DNA of 64,000 nucleotides from Ascarosepion bandense (Eukaryota; Mollusca; Cephalopoda; Sepiida; Sepiidae): NCBI GenBank assembly GCA_037127315.1, contig JBBBDQ010001122.1, positions 7,872,501 to 7,936,500 of the forward strand, read 5' to 3'. Shown piece by piece: positions 1 to 11,741 of this stretch (position 1 is its first letter; each line of letters starts with the position of its first letter). The notes under the pieces were generated by a model. It saw only the letters and a program-made list of their open reading frames with translations, ran no database searches and was not told where the DNA came from. The position numbers and the translations under genes were made by a program.

Positions 1-13
1 TATGACAGTCTGT

Positions 14-56
<43 letters not shown>

Positions 57-187
57 CAGTCTGTTCTATCTATCTATCTATCTATCTATCTCAGTCTGTT
101 CTATCTATTTCAGTCTGTTCTATCTATCTCAGTATGTTCTATCTATCTATCTATCTCAGTCTATTAATATCTATCTCAGTCTATTAA

Positions 188-220
<33 letters not shown>

Positions 221-291
221 CAGTCTATTAATATCTATCTATCTATCTATCTATCTCAGTCTATTAATATCTATCTATGTCAGTCTATTAA

Positions 292-332
<41 letters not shown>

Positions 333-340
333 CAGTCTGT

Positions 341-383
<43 letters not shown>

Positions 384-677
384 GAGTCTATTAATATCTA
401 TCTATCTCAGTGTATTAATATCTATCTATCTATCTATCTGAGTCTATTAATATCTATCTATCTGAGTCTATTAATATCTATCTATCTATTAATATCTATC
501 TATCTATCTATCACAGTCTGTTCTATCTATCTATCTATTTATCTATCTACATTCCTATCCATCTATGTATATTAATATCTATCTATCTCAGTCTATTAAT
601 ATATATATATATATATATATCTCAGTCTATTAATATCTATCTATCTCAGTCTATTAATATCTATCCCAGTCTATTAA

Positions 678-723
<46 letters not shown>

Positions 724-1535
724 AGTCTGTTCTATCTATCTATCTAAGTCTGTTCTATCTATCTATCTAAGTCTGTTCTATCTATCTATCTAAGTCTGTT
801 CTATCTATCTAACTAAGTCTGTTCTATCTATCTATCTAAGTCTGTTCTACCTATCTAAGTCTGTTCTATCTATCTAACTATCTATCTCTGTCTATTAATA
901 TCTATCTATCTATCTGAGTCTATTAATATCTATCTTAGTCTATTAATATCTATCTATCTATCTGAGTCTCTTAATATCTATCTATCTATTAATATCTATC
1001 TATCTATCTATCTGAATCTATCAATATCTATCTATCTCAGTCTATTAATATCTATCTATCTATTAATATCTATCTATCTATCTATGAATATCTATCTATC
1101 TATCTATCTCAGTCTGTTCTATCTATCTATCTATCTCAGTCTATTAATATATATATATCTATCTATCTCAGTCTATTAATATATATATATATCTATCTCA
1201 GTCTATTAATATATATATATCTATCTCAGTCTATTAATATCTATATATCTATCTATCTCAGTCTATTAATATCTATATATCTATCTATCTCAGTCTATTC
1301 TATCTATCCATCTATCTATCTATCTATCTATCTCTGTCTATTAATATCTATCTATCTATCTATCTGAGTCTATTAATATCTATCTACATTCCTATCTATC
1401 TCAGTCTATTAATATCTATATATCTATCTACATTCCTATCTATCTATCTATCTATCTATCTATATTCCTATCTATCTATTTATATTCCTATCTATCTATC
1501 TATCTATCTACATTCCTATCTATCTATCTACATTC

Positions 1536-1566
<31 letters not shown>

Positions 1567-1603
1567 CATTCCTATCTATCTATCTATCTATCTATCTACA
1601 TTC

Positions 1604-1634
<31 letters not shown>

Positions 1635-1639
1635 CATTC

Positions 1640-1670
<31 letters not shown>

Positions 1671-1675
1671 CATTC

Positions 1676-1710
<35 letters not shown>

Positions 1711-1883
1711 CATTCCTATCTATCTATCTATCTATCTATCTACATTCCTATCTATCTATCTACATTTCTATCTATCTATCTACATTCCTATCTATCTATC
1801 TACATTCCTATCTATCTATCTATCTACATTCCTATCTATCTATCTATCTACATTCCTATCTATCTATCTATCTATCTATCTAT

Positions 1884-1939
<56 letters not shown>

Positions 1940-1944
1940 CATTC

Positions 1945-1987
<43 letters not shown>

Positions 1988-2018
1988 CATTCCTATCTAT
2001 CTATCTATCTATCTATCT
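1..2018. repeat. Compound TATC microsatellite array
   Basis: About 2 kb of (TATC)n is interrupted by a small set of recurring cassettes: cagtctgttc, cagtctattaata, gagtctattaata, and from about 1380 onward acattcc. The first part is dominated by the cagtct cassettes and the last 600 bases by acattcc, so the array is a mosaic of sub-arrays, not one pure run. Short (TA)n tracts lie near 601-620 and 1145-1220. Any open frame here is only a repeat translation. The array begins before the window. Confidence 0.97.
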
Positions 2019-2100
2019 AATAGCGTACGTCGAAAGTACGATTCCGAGTTTCATGAACTACGCAATATGCACCTGATGACATATAATTATATATCAGTGT
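2019..2100. repeat. PLE/hammerhead-like terminal fragment
   Basis: The stretch ccgagtttcatg with flanking tcgtcgaaag-type sequence matches about 35 bases of the repeat at 34805-34870. The rest of the shared region, containing cacctgatga, lies in the opposite orientation in this copy. Both copies look like ends of the same dispersed retroelement. An element with GAAAC on one strand and CTGATGA on the other cannot fold as one hammerhead here. Confidence 0.35.
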
Positions 2101-2149
2101 GAACATGCGTATACGTATTTTCATCCATATATAGGATCTTTTTTTTTCT

Positions 2150-2545
2150 AATAATAATATTATTATATTATTAGTGTTAAATTTTCTTTTATATATGTAG
2201 TAGTTATTATTATTATTATTATTATTGATATCATTTAAAATCCTTGTTCTTTTTAATATTATTATTATTATTATTGATATCATTTAAAATCCTTTTTCTT
2301 TTTAATATTATTATTATTATTATTATAATTGATATCATTTAAAATCCCTTTTCTTTTTAATATTATTATTATTATTGATATCATTTAAAATCCTTTTTCT
2401 TTTTAATATTATTATTATTATTGATATAATTAAAATCCTTTTTCTTTTTAATATTATTATTATTATTATTATTGATATCATTCAAAATCCTTTTTCTTTT
2501 TAATATTATTATTATTATTATTATTATTAGGGTTTAAATTTATAT
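2150..2545. repeat. ATT-rich minisatellite, ~47-58 bp unit
   Basis: Six near-identical units, each an (ATT)n run followed by gatatcatttaaaatcc and a ctttttctttttaat stretch. The gatatcatt anchor occurs near 2227, 2274, 2332, 2378, 2424 and 2474. Length varies only in the ATT part, as expected for slippage nested inside a larger tandem unit. Confidence 0.9.
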
Positions 2546-2740
2546 ATATATATATTATTATTATTTATTACTATTATTTAAGGTAATTTTTAAGATTGTA
2601 TTTTAATATTTTATTTATCTACTTATTAAGTGTTAATTATTTTAACTATATTTATAATATATTACTACTAGTGGTTATATCTTAATTTGTATTAGAAAGT
2701 ATGATTTAAGATTCATTTTTACAGTAAATATCTCCCATTA

Positions 2741-2752
2741 TATATATATATG

Positions 2753-2801
<49 letters not shown>
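2741..2801. repeat. (TA)n microsatellite
   Basis: Nearly pure TA/TGTA dinucleotide tract of about 60 bases. Confidence 0.95.
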
Positions 2802-2805
<4 letters not shown>

Positions 2806-3263
2806 AGATCCTGGGCATGACGGTAAACTGCATCACGCAGCAAGACCTCTGATTGGGAAGTTGTGAGGAGCATGGAACCATTTCTTAATTGCTGTTATTC
2901 TCAGGTCTACCCTGACCCGGAGTGGTAGCACCTGTCAGGGTTCCAGCTATGGGCAAATAGTTAATCCCCAAACTGGGGTCTAAACACTATAAAAGTATAA
3001 AAATACACTTTTATAGAAATATATACATAAAAATAGACTTCTATAGAAAAAGATACACTTTTGAAGAAAAAAAAAATAATACATTTCTGAAAAAATATTA
3101 TTGCCATCACACATTTTTAAATGAAAAATTATTCTCCGCAAAGCATTTTTGGATACAAATCTGGAAGACATTTTCAGTTTTCTAAAATAAAAAAGGAGTG
3201 AAAATAAAAAAAAAATTCGTTAAAATCTGACGAAATGATGTGCCGTCAAACAAAACTCAAACT

Positions 3264-3265
<2 letters not shown>
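2802..3265. other. No recognised gene
   Basis: The first 180 bases are less AT-rich and include a short inverted match around cctgacccgg/cctgtcaggg. The rest is A-rich with loosely repeated 'atacacttttatag' phrases. I find no coding signature, no RNA gene and no repeat family that I can name. Confidence 0.5.

Positions 3266-3337
<72 letters not shown>
3266..3337. repeat. (TA)n microsatellite
   Basis: About 72 bases of uninterrupted TA dinucleotide. Confidence 0.97.
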
Positions 3338-3340
<3 letters not shown>

Positions 3341-3476
3341 ATGATAAAGACCCACGAAACTGGTAGTATCAAAACGAGGCACTAGAAACATTTAAGTTCG
3401 TAACAGAAGACGGAGAATGCAACATAGAAATCCTGAGTAACGAAAGGTGCTTATCGGAAAACACGTAAAATTAAAG

Positions 3477-3698
3477 CATGTGCGTTGTGGTACAGTGGAT
3501 ATCGGCTCGGAACGAGAAGCCGTGGAGCCGAGTTCGAATTCCAGTTGAATCCATTGTATTCACTTACGCGCAAATACCCTTGGGAAAGGTATTAATCCGT
3601 CTCTTCCTTCCAGTTATGGGTTAAATAGCAGGACAGATTGGGTTTCGAGACATGATCGCCCAAGCGTTTTCACGTATGGCACTTAACTGACTGACTGA
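3477..3698 (+). mobile_element. tRNA-headed SINE (main family), internal deletion
   Basis: The head carries a tRNA-like A box (around tggtacagtgga, 3488) and a B box (gagttcgaattcc, 3530-3542), followed by the family body: acttacgcgcaaatac, cagttatgggttaaat, then cagattgggtt. From there it jumps to tcgagacatgatcgcc and the 3' end ggcacttaactgactgactga. About 110 bases that other copies carry (tctatagcc to gtctct) are missing, apparently by a deletion between short TT-rich matches. Transcription would be by pol III. Confidence 0.9.
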
Positions 3699-3863
3699 AT
3701 TATGAAACTATCGTTAGAAGCAGTGAAATGAGTACTGGGGAATCAACTGTAGTCAGGGTCAACAGTCCTTTAATTACCGATGTAATTTCTTATCTCTTAT
3801 ATGACAGTATGAGGGGGAGCATCAGTCGTTCTCGGAAAATCTCGGATTTACCCCCGAAGAGTT

Positions 3864-4042
3864 ATGCTGAAGCTGCTGGTAGTAGTATCTGTTGTGGCCC
3901 ACACGGGAGTGACTCTGGGTTGCAACAGTGCATATGTAGACTCTCTCCTCCGAAGGTTTCCGTGTTGTTTTCTTTCTGTCGAGAGCACTCTTCTTCTCGG
4001 CGGCATTCCTATGTGTCTCGTCTGTTCGCTCCAGCTCTCCGT
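3864..4042 (+). CDS. Candidate first exon of a secreted protein (unrecognised)
   Basis: From ATG at 3864 the frame gives a textbook signal-peptide shape: MLKLL, a hydrophobic VVVSVVA core, then a small polar stretch TGVTLG ahead of CNSAYVDSLL. It continues with a Cys pair (FPCC) and a second hydrophobic Cys-containing stretch. The stop (TAA, 4044-4046) overlaps a plausible splice donor, gtaaat at 4043, as happens when an exon frame runs into its intron. This stretch is more GC-rich than its surroundings and matches no repeat family here. No downstream exon or family was identified, so a chance frame remains possible. Confidence 0.28.
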
Positions 4043-4046
4043 GTAA

Positions 4047-4535
4047 ATCGTATCTACCCCGTGGGTGATCGTTGGCGACGTCTTCCCCACCACTTAATAT
4101 CCATTGTTCACGGCCCACATGTCTTTCTTTTGCAGTCGTCCTTGAAGTGATCGTCGTCATACCCTCTTACCGGTGGCCAGGACAAACAACGAATGCTGAG
4201 AATACTATCAGCAGGGCATGTGAGTCTCAAGGCAAATGAAAAGAACGCGGATACTTATGCATACAATTAGAAAGGGTTTAATTTTCTGGGAAGAAAGAGT
4301 GATTATAGAAATTAACACTCACATGATTATAGAAATCGACCCCTCCTTAAAAAAAAAAAAAGGAAAAACAGCAAGTAACTTACTTAGAATGTTTTCGAAT
4401 GAACAGCAGAAAAGAGAAAAGAATGATGATAACGGATCTGGAAAAACTTCGAGCGACCAAAGGACAGGAAGTTGTGGATAGCCTTGATTACCTCTGTCTT
4501 GAAAGCAGTTTGAACATAGGAGAAGATAAAGGAGA
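4047..4535. other. No recognised gene
   Basis: Mixed sequence with a poly-A run at about 4350-4361. Short overlapping frames occur on both strands but none has a recognisable motif. Nothing matches the repeat families elsewhere in the window. Confidence 0.4.
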
Positions 4536-6311
4536 TACAGTGGAACCTGTCGTAGACGACCACCCCTACTGCCGTTTAAAACGGTCGTATAAGACAGGTG
4601 GTCGTTCACTAAAGGCTTGCAGTCATGAACTATTTACGCCAGGAACGTATATTCCACTCATCAGAATGTACATATTAGAATTTTACCATGTAATCTGGTA
4701 ATAAATGAATGAGAACATAAGAAAATGGCCTAAACGTAAAGAAATTTATTCGGCATAATTTATTTAAAAATTTTAAAAAACGTATTTACAACGGTCAACA
4801 AGAGACCAAAATATTTATTCACAAAAAATACTTAAGTGGACTTTTAAAAAAAGTATACGGTTTCAGTTTTTTCTTAGAAGTGAGTGATAGCAAAAGAGAA
4901 TCTGCGATAATACATGGAAAAAACAAAACATACAAAAAACTAACAGCAATCGTGGGTGGTGGGGTAGAGGAACAGAGAGATAGAGACAGATATACACAGA
5001 TAGAAATAGAGTAGATAGATACACAAAAAATAAAGGAACGAAAGAGATAGACATTTGAGAAAGGGACATAATAGTGATTTTCCCAATCCCCAAATTTATC
5101 CAAGTCAGTACAGAGACTGCAATAAATCCCTTGAACATGTCAAATGCAATACATGTGCAAAACAGCCGATATTTGACCATGGCAATGTACATTTCAACTC
5201 AGACAATGCACATTTCAACAAGAAATAATAGTTTGATACAACACTACAATAACAAAACAATGAGGAAGTGTTCCTGGCTTAGATCAAATCAAAAAGAAAT
5301 AGATTACTCATTTAGTTTCTCCTAATTTAGAAGTTCGCAGTGTACGACCAAAATGGATTTTTTTTATGCGGTCAGTGATTTTCACACGTTGATGTTAATC
5401 GCTGGTCGCGTTCTGGAGGTGGTCACTCACTAAGTGTCAATTATTATTTGTGTTAGGCAGCACCTCTTTTTCCACATAAGAATGGACTCGCCTGAAGTGT
5501 ACATATAATTCTGCCTACACAGAGAACGGCAGTGATCGTCGCAGCGAGTAAAATCGCTGCGTCGGCATTTCACACTGTCAGCTCTCTGCTTTCGGGCAGA
5601 GGGCGCTCTCTGATTCCGAGTAGAGAGCAATAACCCAGTCGTGGTTCCGCCGAAGGGTAAAAGCACGACTGGGCAAAAACAGACAGGTATTTTTTGGCCG
5701 GGCCATATAGCCCGGAAATCCCAGTCATAAATTGACCATGTGTCACATGTTGCCCTTACTGGGAGGGACAACTAAATATAGTGATCGTCGCAGCGAGTTT
5801 ACTCTCTACCTTCGGGCGGTGGGCGCTCTCTGCTTCCGGGCGGAGAGCACTAATCCGGTCGTGGTTCCGCCAAAGGTTGGAGGCGCGACTGGGGAAGAAT
5901 AGGCAGGTATTTTTTTCCGGGTCATATAGCCCGGAAATTCCCACTCATAAACTGACCATGTGTCACTTGTTGCCCTTAGTGGGAGGGTGTAGTTGTACCG
6001 CCGCTAGTTGGTCAGCAAGGATATAGACTCATTACTCGGACATACTTCTTTACTACATGATTGTATATATTGATTCCTACTAACAGTATTTCTAGTATTC
6101 CTGAATTGACTAACCCGTGTTCCAGTTGCATATTTTTGTTCAATATAATATACATTTTCTATCTCCATAACTGTTTTCGTTATTTATTATTTTGTGTGGT
6201 TTCTCAACAAGAATCCACAACAATTGGCAAAGCGTCCGTGCATAGAAAAAACGGTTGTTAACAACAGGTGGTCATTGACGAAGATGGTCGGATACGGCAG
6301 GTTTCACTGTA
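4536..6311. mobile_element. Inverted-repeat DNA element with internal 249-bp duplication
   Basis: The left end reads tacagtggaacctgtcgta and the right end, reverse-complemented, reads tacagtgaaacctgccgta. Near each end is a subterminal gacgaccacc/ggtggtcattgac motif. Between the ends lie AT-rich sequence and a GC-richer tandem duplication (5531-5779 and 5780-5988) that starts agtgatcgtcgcagcgagt and ends cttactgggaggg. No transposase frame is visible, so it is non-autonomous if mobile. The superfamily is not determined; Academ-, hAT- or Kolobok-type ends cannot be told apart here. Confidence 0.6.
5531..5988. repeat. Two-copy 249-bp tandem repeat rich in hairpins
   Basis: Two units with period 249 share agtgatcgtcgcagcgagt, gggcgctctctg, gtggttccgcc and catatagcccggaaat. 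Each unit contains short self-complementary stretches such as cgggccatatagcccgg and agtcgtgg...gcacgact. The composition is clearly more GC-rich than the flanks. It may be a structured RNA or simply a duplicated part of the surrounding inverted-repeat element. Confidence 0.75.
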
Positions 6312-6336
6312 CTTTGAAAATATGTTATTGTACTAT

Positions 6337-7203
6337 TTCCAGTTGAATACCTCGTGTTCACTTACGCAAAAATACCCTTAGGAAAGGTATTAATCCGTCT
6401 CTACCCTCCAGTTATGGGTTAAATAATAGGACAGATTGGGTTCTATAGCCTTGGCTGGCAACCAGTCTACCGCAGAAAGCAATGGCAACCTACTGCGAGA
6501 TAAAATTCTGCCCCCCAGTCAGTCATGTCTCTTTCGAGACATGATCGTCCAATGCGTGTATCACGTATGGCACTCAACTGACTGACAGAATATAATAGTT
6601 GGAGACATGATTAAGGTTTCTACTGGGCATAAAGTGAAGGATCAGTTGTCTATTGTTATGAACTAATAAACTGATCCCCCACTAATTAATACTTGTTTAT
6701 ATAATACATTTCTTCCCCCTTTAGCTATGAGTCAAATAATAGGACAGATTGGGTTCTATAGCCTTGGTCGGCAACCAGTCTCCTGCAGAAAGCAATGGCA
6801 ACCTACTGCGGGATAATCTTCTGCCCAGTCAGTCATGTCTCTTTCGAGAAATGATCACCCAACGCGTGTATCACGTATAGCACTCAACTGAATGACAGAA
6901 TATAATAGTTGGAGACATGATTAAGGTTTCTACTGGGCATAAAGTCAAGGATCAGTTTTCTATTGTTATGAAGTAATAAAAGGATTCCCTACTAATTGAT
7001 AATTTAATTGTATAATACATCTCTTCTTCCTTTAGCTATTAATAACGTTACAGATTGGGTTCTATAGCCTTGGCTAGCAACCAGTCTATTACAGAAAGCA
7101 AAGGCAACCAACTGCTGGATAATCTTCTGCCCAGTCAGTCATTTCTCTTTCGAGACATGATCGCCCCACGCGTGTACACGGATGGCACTCAACTGAATGA
7201 CAC
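6337..7203 (+). mobile_element. SINE body array, three units, tRNA head missing
   Basis: Starts inside the main SINE body (ccagttgaata) and contains three body modules whose cagattgggttctatagcc anchors lie near 6431, 6745 and 7050, a period of about 310. Modules are joined by a spacer with a long hairpin (ggatcagtt...aactgatccccc, about 6635-6685, and a decayed one about 6945-6990). Each module ends with cgagacatgatc...ggcactcaactga. The tRNA-like head is absent, so this copy is 5' truncated. Confidence 0.88.
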
Positions 7204-7735
7204 TTCCAAAAACGCTATTTCTACTCGTCTTCCTCCGTGACAAAGTCAAGCCAACAAAGCACAAATATTTCACCAATTCATACACCTACCTACCTACCCA
7301 CCCCCTACTCTACAGCAACGCTAACACACCCACCACCGTCGCCGCAATCATTTTCAGGCTAATCACTACCATTGCGACCCTTGCCAGCCCCCACACCTAA
7401 AAGCACTCCCCCCAGCCTGCTAAAATCAAGGCCAGGGACTTTAGAGACAGAGCTGACTCCAATATACAGTATTTTATTAGCATGAATTAATGGAAATGCA
7501 CTATTTAAGTATTAAGGTCTCTGACGCCAGCTTGGCGTTTGTGGTCGCATTTGCAAACGGTATTGTAGTGTTAGGGTTGGGGAGACTTGGTTTGCTCGGG
7601 CCTTTTCTCGTTCTTTTCCTTGGCTTTGCTCAGGTGGTAGATTCCAGGTAAGCCGCGACTAGCAGTCCAGCTGTCCTGGCTGCATGATTAAATAATTGAT
7701 TGTGAGGATGAACGGATTTGAATAAATATACATAT
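7204..7735. other. No recognised gene
   Basis: A C-rich, purine-poor stretch (about 7245-7410) is followed by mixed sequence containing gccagcttggcgtttg. Frames are short and unmotivated, and I see no repeat-family match. Confidence 0.45.
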
Positions 7736-7748
7736 GTCAGTCTATGCA

Positions 7749-7804
<56 letters not shown>

Positions 7805-8462
7805 AATCTATGTATCTATCTATCTATCTATCTGAGTCTATTGATATCTATCTCTCTATCTATCTGAGTCTATTGATATCTATCTGAGTCTATTAATATC
7901 TATCTATCTGAGTTTATTAATATCTATCTATCTGAGTCTATTAATATCTATGTATCTGAGTCTATTAATATCTATCTATCTGAGTCTATTAATATCTATC
8001 TATCTATCTGAGACATATCTATCTATATATCTGAGTCTTATATCTATCTATCTATCTGAGACATATCTATCTATATATCTGAGTCTTATATCTATCTATC
8101 TGAGACTTATATCTATCTATCTATCTAAGACTTATATCTATCTATCTGAGACTTATATCTATCTATATATCTGAGTCTTATATCTATCTATCTGAGTCTT
8201 ATATCTATCTATCTGAGTCTTATATCTATCTATCTATCTATCTGAGTCATATCTATCTATCTATCTGAGTCTTAAATCTATCTATCTATCTGAGTCTTAT
8301 ATCTATCTATCTATCTATCTATCTGAGTCTTATATCTATCGCAGTCTATTAATATGAGTCTATTAATATCTATCTATCTATCTATCGCAGTCTATTAATA
8401 TGAGTCTATTAATATCTATCTATCTATCTATCTATCGCAGTCTATTAATATGAGTCTATTAA

Positions 8463-8502
<40 letters not shown>

Positions 8503-8674
8503 GCAGTCTATTAATATGAGTCTATTAATATCTATCTATCTATCTATCGCAGTCTATTAATATGAGTCTATTAATATCTATCTATCTATCTTTCTATCGC
8601 AGTCTATTAATATGAGTCTATTAATATCTATCTATCTATCTTTCTATCGCAGTCTATTAATATGAGTCTATTAA

Positions 8675-8714
<40 letters not shown>

Positions 8715-9278
8715 GCAGTCTATTAATATCTATCTATCTATCTATCTATCTATCGCAGTCTATTAATATCTATCTATCTATCTATCTATCTATCGCAGTC
8801 TATTAATATGAGTCTATTAATATCTATCTATCTATCGCAGTCTATTAATATGAGTCTATTAATATCTATCTATCTATCTATCTATCGCAGTCTATTAATG
8901 AGTCTATTAATATCTATCTATTTATCTATCTATCTGAGTCTATTGATATCTATCTCTCTATCTATCTATCTGAGTCTATTAATATCTATCTATCTGAGTC
9001 TATTAATATCTATCTATCTATCTGAGACATATCTATCTATATATCTGAGTCTTATATCTATCTATCTAAGACTTATATCTATCTATCTGAGACTTATATC
9101 TATCTATATATCTGAGTCTTATATCTATCTATCTGAGTCTTATATCTATCTATCTATCTGAGTCATATCTATCTATCTATCTGAGTCTTAAATCTATCTA
9201 TCTATCTGAGTCTTATATCTATCTGAGTCTTATATCTATCTATCTATCTATCGCAGTCTATTAATATGAGTCTATTAA

Positions 9279-9314
<36 letters not shown>

Positions 9315-9390
9315 GCAGTCTATTAATATGAGTCTATTAATATCTATCTATCTATCTATCTATCGCAGTCTATTAATATGAGTCTATTAA

Positions 9391-9426
<36 letters not shown>

Positions 9427-9452
9427 GCAGTCTATTAATATGAGTCTATTAA

Positions 9453-9492
<40 letters not shown>

Positions 9493-9608
9493 GCAGTCTA
9501 TTAATATGAGTCTATTAATATCTATCTATCTATCTATCTATCGCAGTCTATTAATATGAGTCTTAATATCTATCTATCTATCTCAGTCTATTAATATGAG
9601 TCTATTAA

Positions 9609-9640
<32 letters not shown>

Positions 9641-9714
9641 GCAGTCTATTAATATGAGTCTTAATATCTATCTATCTATCTATCTATCTCAGTCTATTAA
9701 TATGAGTCTATTAA

Positions 9715-9746
<32 letters not shown>

Positions 9747-9836
9747 GCAGTCTATTAATGAGTCTATTAATATCTATCTATCTATCTATCTATCTATCGC
9801 AGACTGTTAATGAGTCTATTAATATCTATCTATGTA

Positions 9837-9883
<47 letters not shown>

Positions 9884-9990
9884 CAGTGTATTAATATGAA
9901 TCTATTAATATCTATCTATCTATTTATCTATCTATCTATCGCAGTGTATTAATATGAATCTATTAATATCTATCTATCTATCTATCATCG
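7736..9990. repeat. Second compound TATC array with 2-part cassette
   Basis: Same TATC background as the window start, but two cassette types dominate. From about 7820 to 8340 and 8930 to 9235 the spacer is gagtcttata. From about 8340 to 8930 and 9235 to 9985 the spacer is gcagtctattaatatgagtctattaata in its long or shortened forms. A (TA)n tract occupies 9838-9880. The arrangement A-B-A-B shows that kilobase-scale blocks were duplicated. Confidence 0.97.
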
Positions 9991-10151
9991 ACTATTCATT
10001 ATTTATTTACAACAGACTATTCATTATTTATTTACAACAGTCTATTCATCTACTACTCCGACAAAACTGAAAACCTAAGAATACCGAAAAACCTAAATAA
10101 AAAATTAATTAAATCATCTTTTTTTCTCTCGAGATTAATGAAATATATGTA

Positions 10152-10460
10152 TCAGTCAGTTAAGTGCCATACGTGATACACGCTTGGGCGATCATGTCTC
10201 GAAACAAACATGACTGACTGGGCAGAATATTATCCCGCAGTAGGTTGCCATTAGCTTTCTGCGGTAGACTGGTTGCTGACCAAGGCTATAGAACCCAATC
10301 TGTCCTGCTATTTAACCCATAACTGGAAGGAAGAGACGGATTAGTACCTTTCCCAAGAGTATTTGCGCGTAAGTGAATGCAATGGATTCAACTGGAATTC
10401 GAACTCGGCTTCCCGGTTTCTCGTTCCGAACCGATATCCACTGTACCACAATGCACATAA
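10152..10460 (-). mobile_element. tRNA-headed SINE, near full length
   Basis: On the minus strand the order is tRNA-like head (A box near 10445; B box gaattcgaactcgg seen reversed near 10400), body with cagttatgggttaaat, cagattgggttctatagcc, taccgcagaaag and ctactgcgggataat, then the 3' end ggcacttaactgactga at 10152-10170. It has one body module, so it is the basic form. Only modest divergence from other copies is seen. Confidence 0.93.
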
Positions 10461-10647
10461 GTTTTATTAAAACGACGGACAAAGTACTGCATTTAAGTTG
10501 TTTATTTAATTTTATATTGTGTTTTTATAATTTTATGAAGAAAAAAAATCTCAATTATCAATTGGGATATCTATGCAAAAGGTAAATCTTATAACAGAAA
10601 GAAAATAGAAGTAATTTTACGCTTTTTGGCAAACTAGTTAGCTTAAA

Positions 10648-10949
10648 GGATGGGCGTTGTGGATATCGACTCGGAACGAGAAATCGGGGTGCCGAGTTCG
10701 AATTTCACTTGAATTCTTTGCATTCACATACGCACAAATACCCTTGGGAAAGGTATTAATCCGTCTCTTCCCTCCAGTTATCGGTTAAATATCAGGACAG
10801 ATTGGGTTCTATAGTCTCGGCTGGCAACCAGTCTACCGCATAAAGTAATGGCAACCTACTGCGGGATAATCTTCTGCCCAGTCACTCATGTCTCTTTCGA
10901 GACATGATCGCCCAATCGTGTATCACGAATGGCACTTAACTGACTGAGT
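10648..10949 (+). mobile_element. tRNA-headed SINE with A-box deletion
   Basis: Starts ggatgggcgttgtgg and passes directly to atatcgactcggaacg, so the tgg(t/c)acagt part of the A box is missing while the B box (gagttcgaatttc) is kept. The rest of the body and the ggcacttaactgactga end are complete. Loss of the A box should weaken pol III transcription. Confidence 0.92.
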
Positions 10950-10971
10950 TATCTTAAATAACTCTAATTTC

Positions 10972-11740
10972 TTCTTCTTTTATGTGCCTTGTCCTTTCAA
11001 GACGTAGGCGATCATGGCCTCCCACGTGTCTCTATTTCTTTCTCACACACCACGCAACCCCCGTTCTGTCATCCACCTGCTCAGGCCTTCAAATATATTA
11101 TCCGCTGCTTTCCTCTGTCTCTTATTCCCTCTATCTGGCCTGTTAGTATCAGGTTCTCCAAGCTCTCCTCCCTTATTGCATGTTCCAGGAACTTTAGTTG
11201 TCTCTTTCAGATGCTCAATATTAATTTCCTTTTTGTTTCCATTCTTTCCAGAATCTCATCCTTGCTTACACGCTGGGTTCACGATATCCTCAGCATCCTT
11301 CTGTAGAACCACATTTCAGCTGCTTCAAGTTTTTCTTTCATCTTTAATGATATTGTCCAGCATTCACTGCCATATTGAAGAACTGACATTACATAGCAAT
11401 TTAGTACTCTCTTTTTTATTTCTAGTGAAAATTTCCTGTGTCTTAATACTTTACTCAGCTTCTGGAACGCGTCTTTCGCCACGTCAATTTGCCTTCGAAT
11501 CTCTGTGTTGCACTTTCCGCTTTCTGTTAGAAAACTTTGCAGGTATCTGAATTTTTTGGGCTGCTTTTTTTTATGATGACCATGCATTCGGTTTTCTTGC
11601 AGTTTATTTGTAGTCCTTTCTTGTCACTCTCTTCAGCTATCTTCTGTAGGAGGTCTTGTAGTTTCCTTTCCGTGGCTGAAATCAGCACTGTATTGTCTGC
11701 GTACCGTGTGTTAGAATGTGTTAGAATGTATTAGAAACCC
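10972..11740 (-). pseudogene. RTE-type LINE fragment (RT C-terminal half and 3' end)
   Basis: Read on the minus strand, the frame starts near 11735 with YADNTVLIS, corresponding to the RT active-site YADD box with the second Asp replaced by Asn. It continues through LLQKIAEESDKKGLQINCKK and the conserved tail MSVLQYGSECWTIS and EMWFYRRMLRIS, then frameshifts. The 3' end is tgatcgcctacgtc, aaggacaaggcacataaaag followed by an AAG-type tail. These motifs are typical of RTE/BovB-like LINEs. It is 5' truncated, frameshifted and inactive. Confidence 0.85.
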
Positions 11741-11741
11741 C

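Noticed and set aside
2..187. Open frames reading SIYLSIYLS at the window start and at 7950-9161
   Set aside because: Translation of TATC repeats with cassettes; not genes.
1..2018. CRISPR-like array
   Set aside because: Repeats are slippage-type tetranucleotides with no unique spacers, in an animal genome.
11014..11550. Plus-strand frame of 178 codons
   Set aside because: Antisense shadow of the minus-strand RTE reverse-transcriptase fragment (EMWFYRRMLRIS, YGSECWT).
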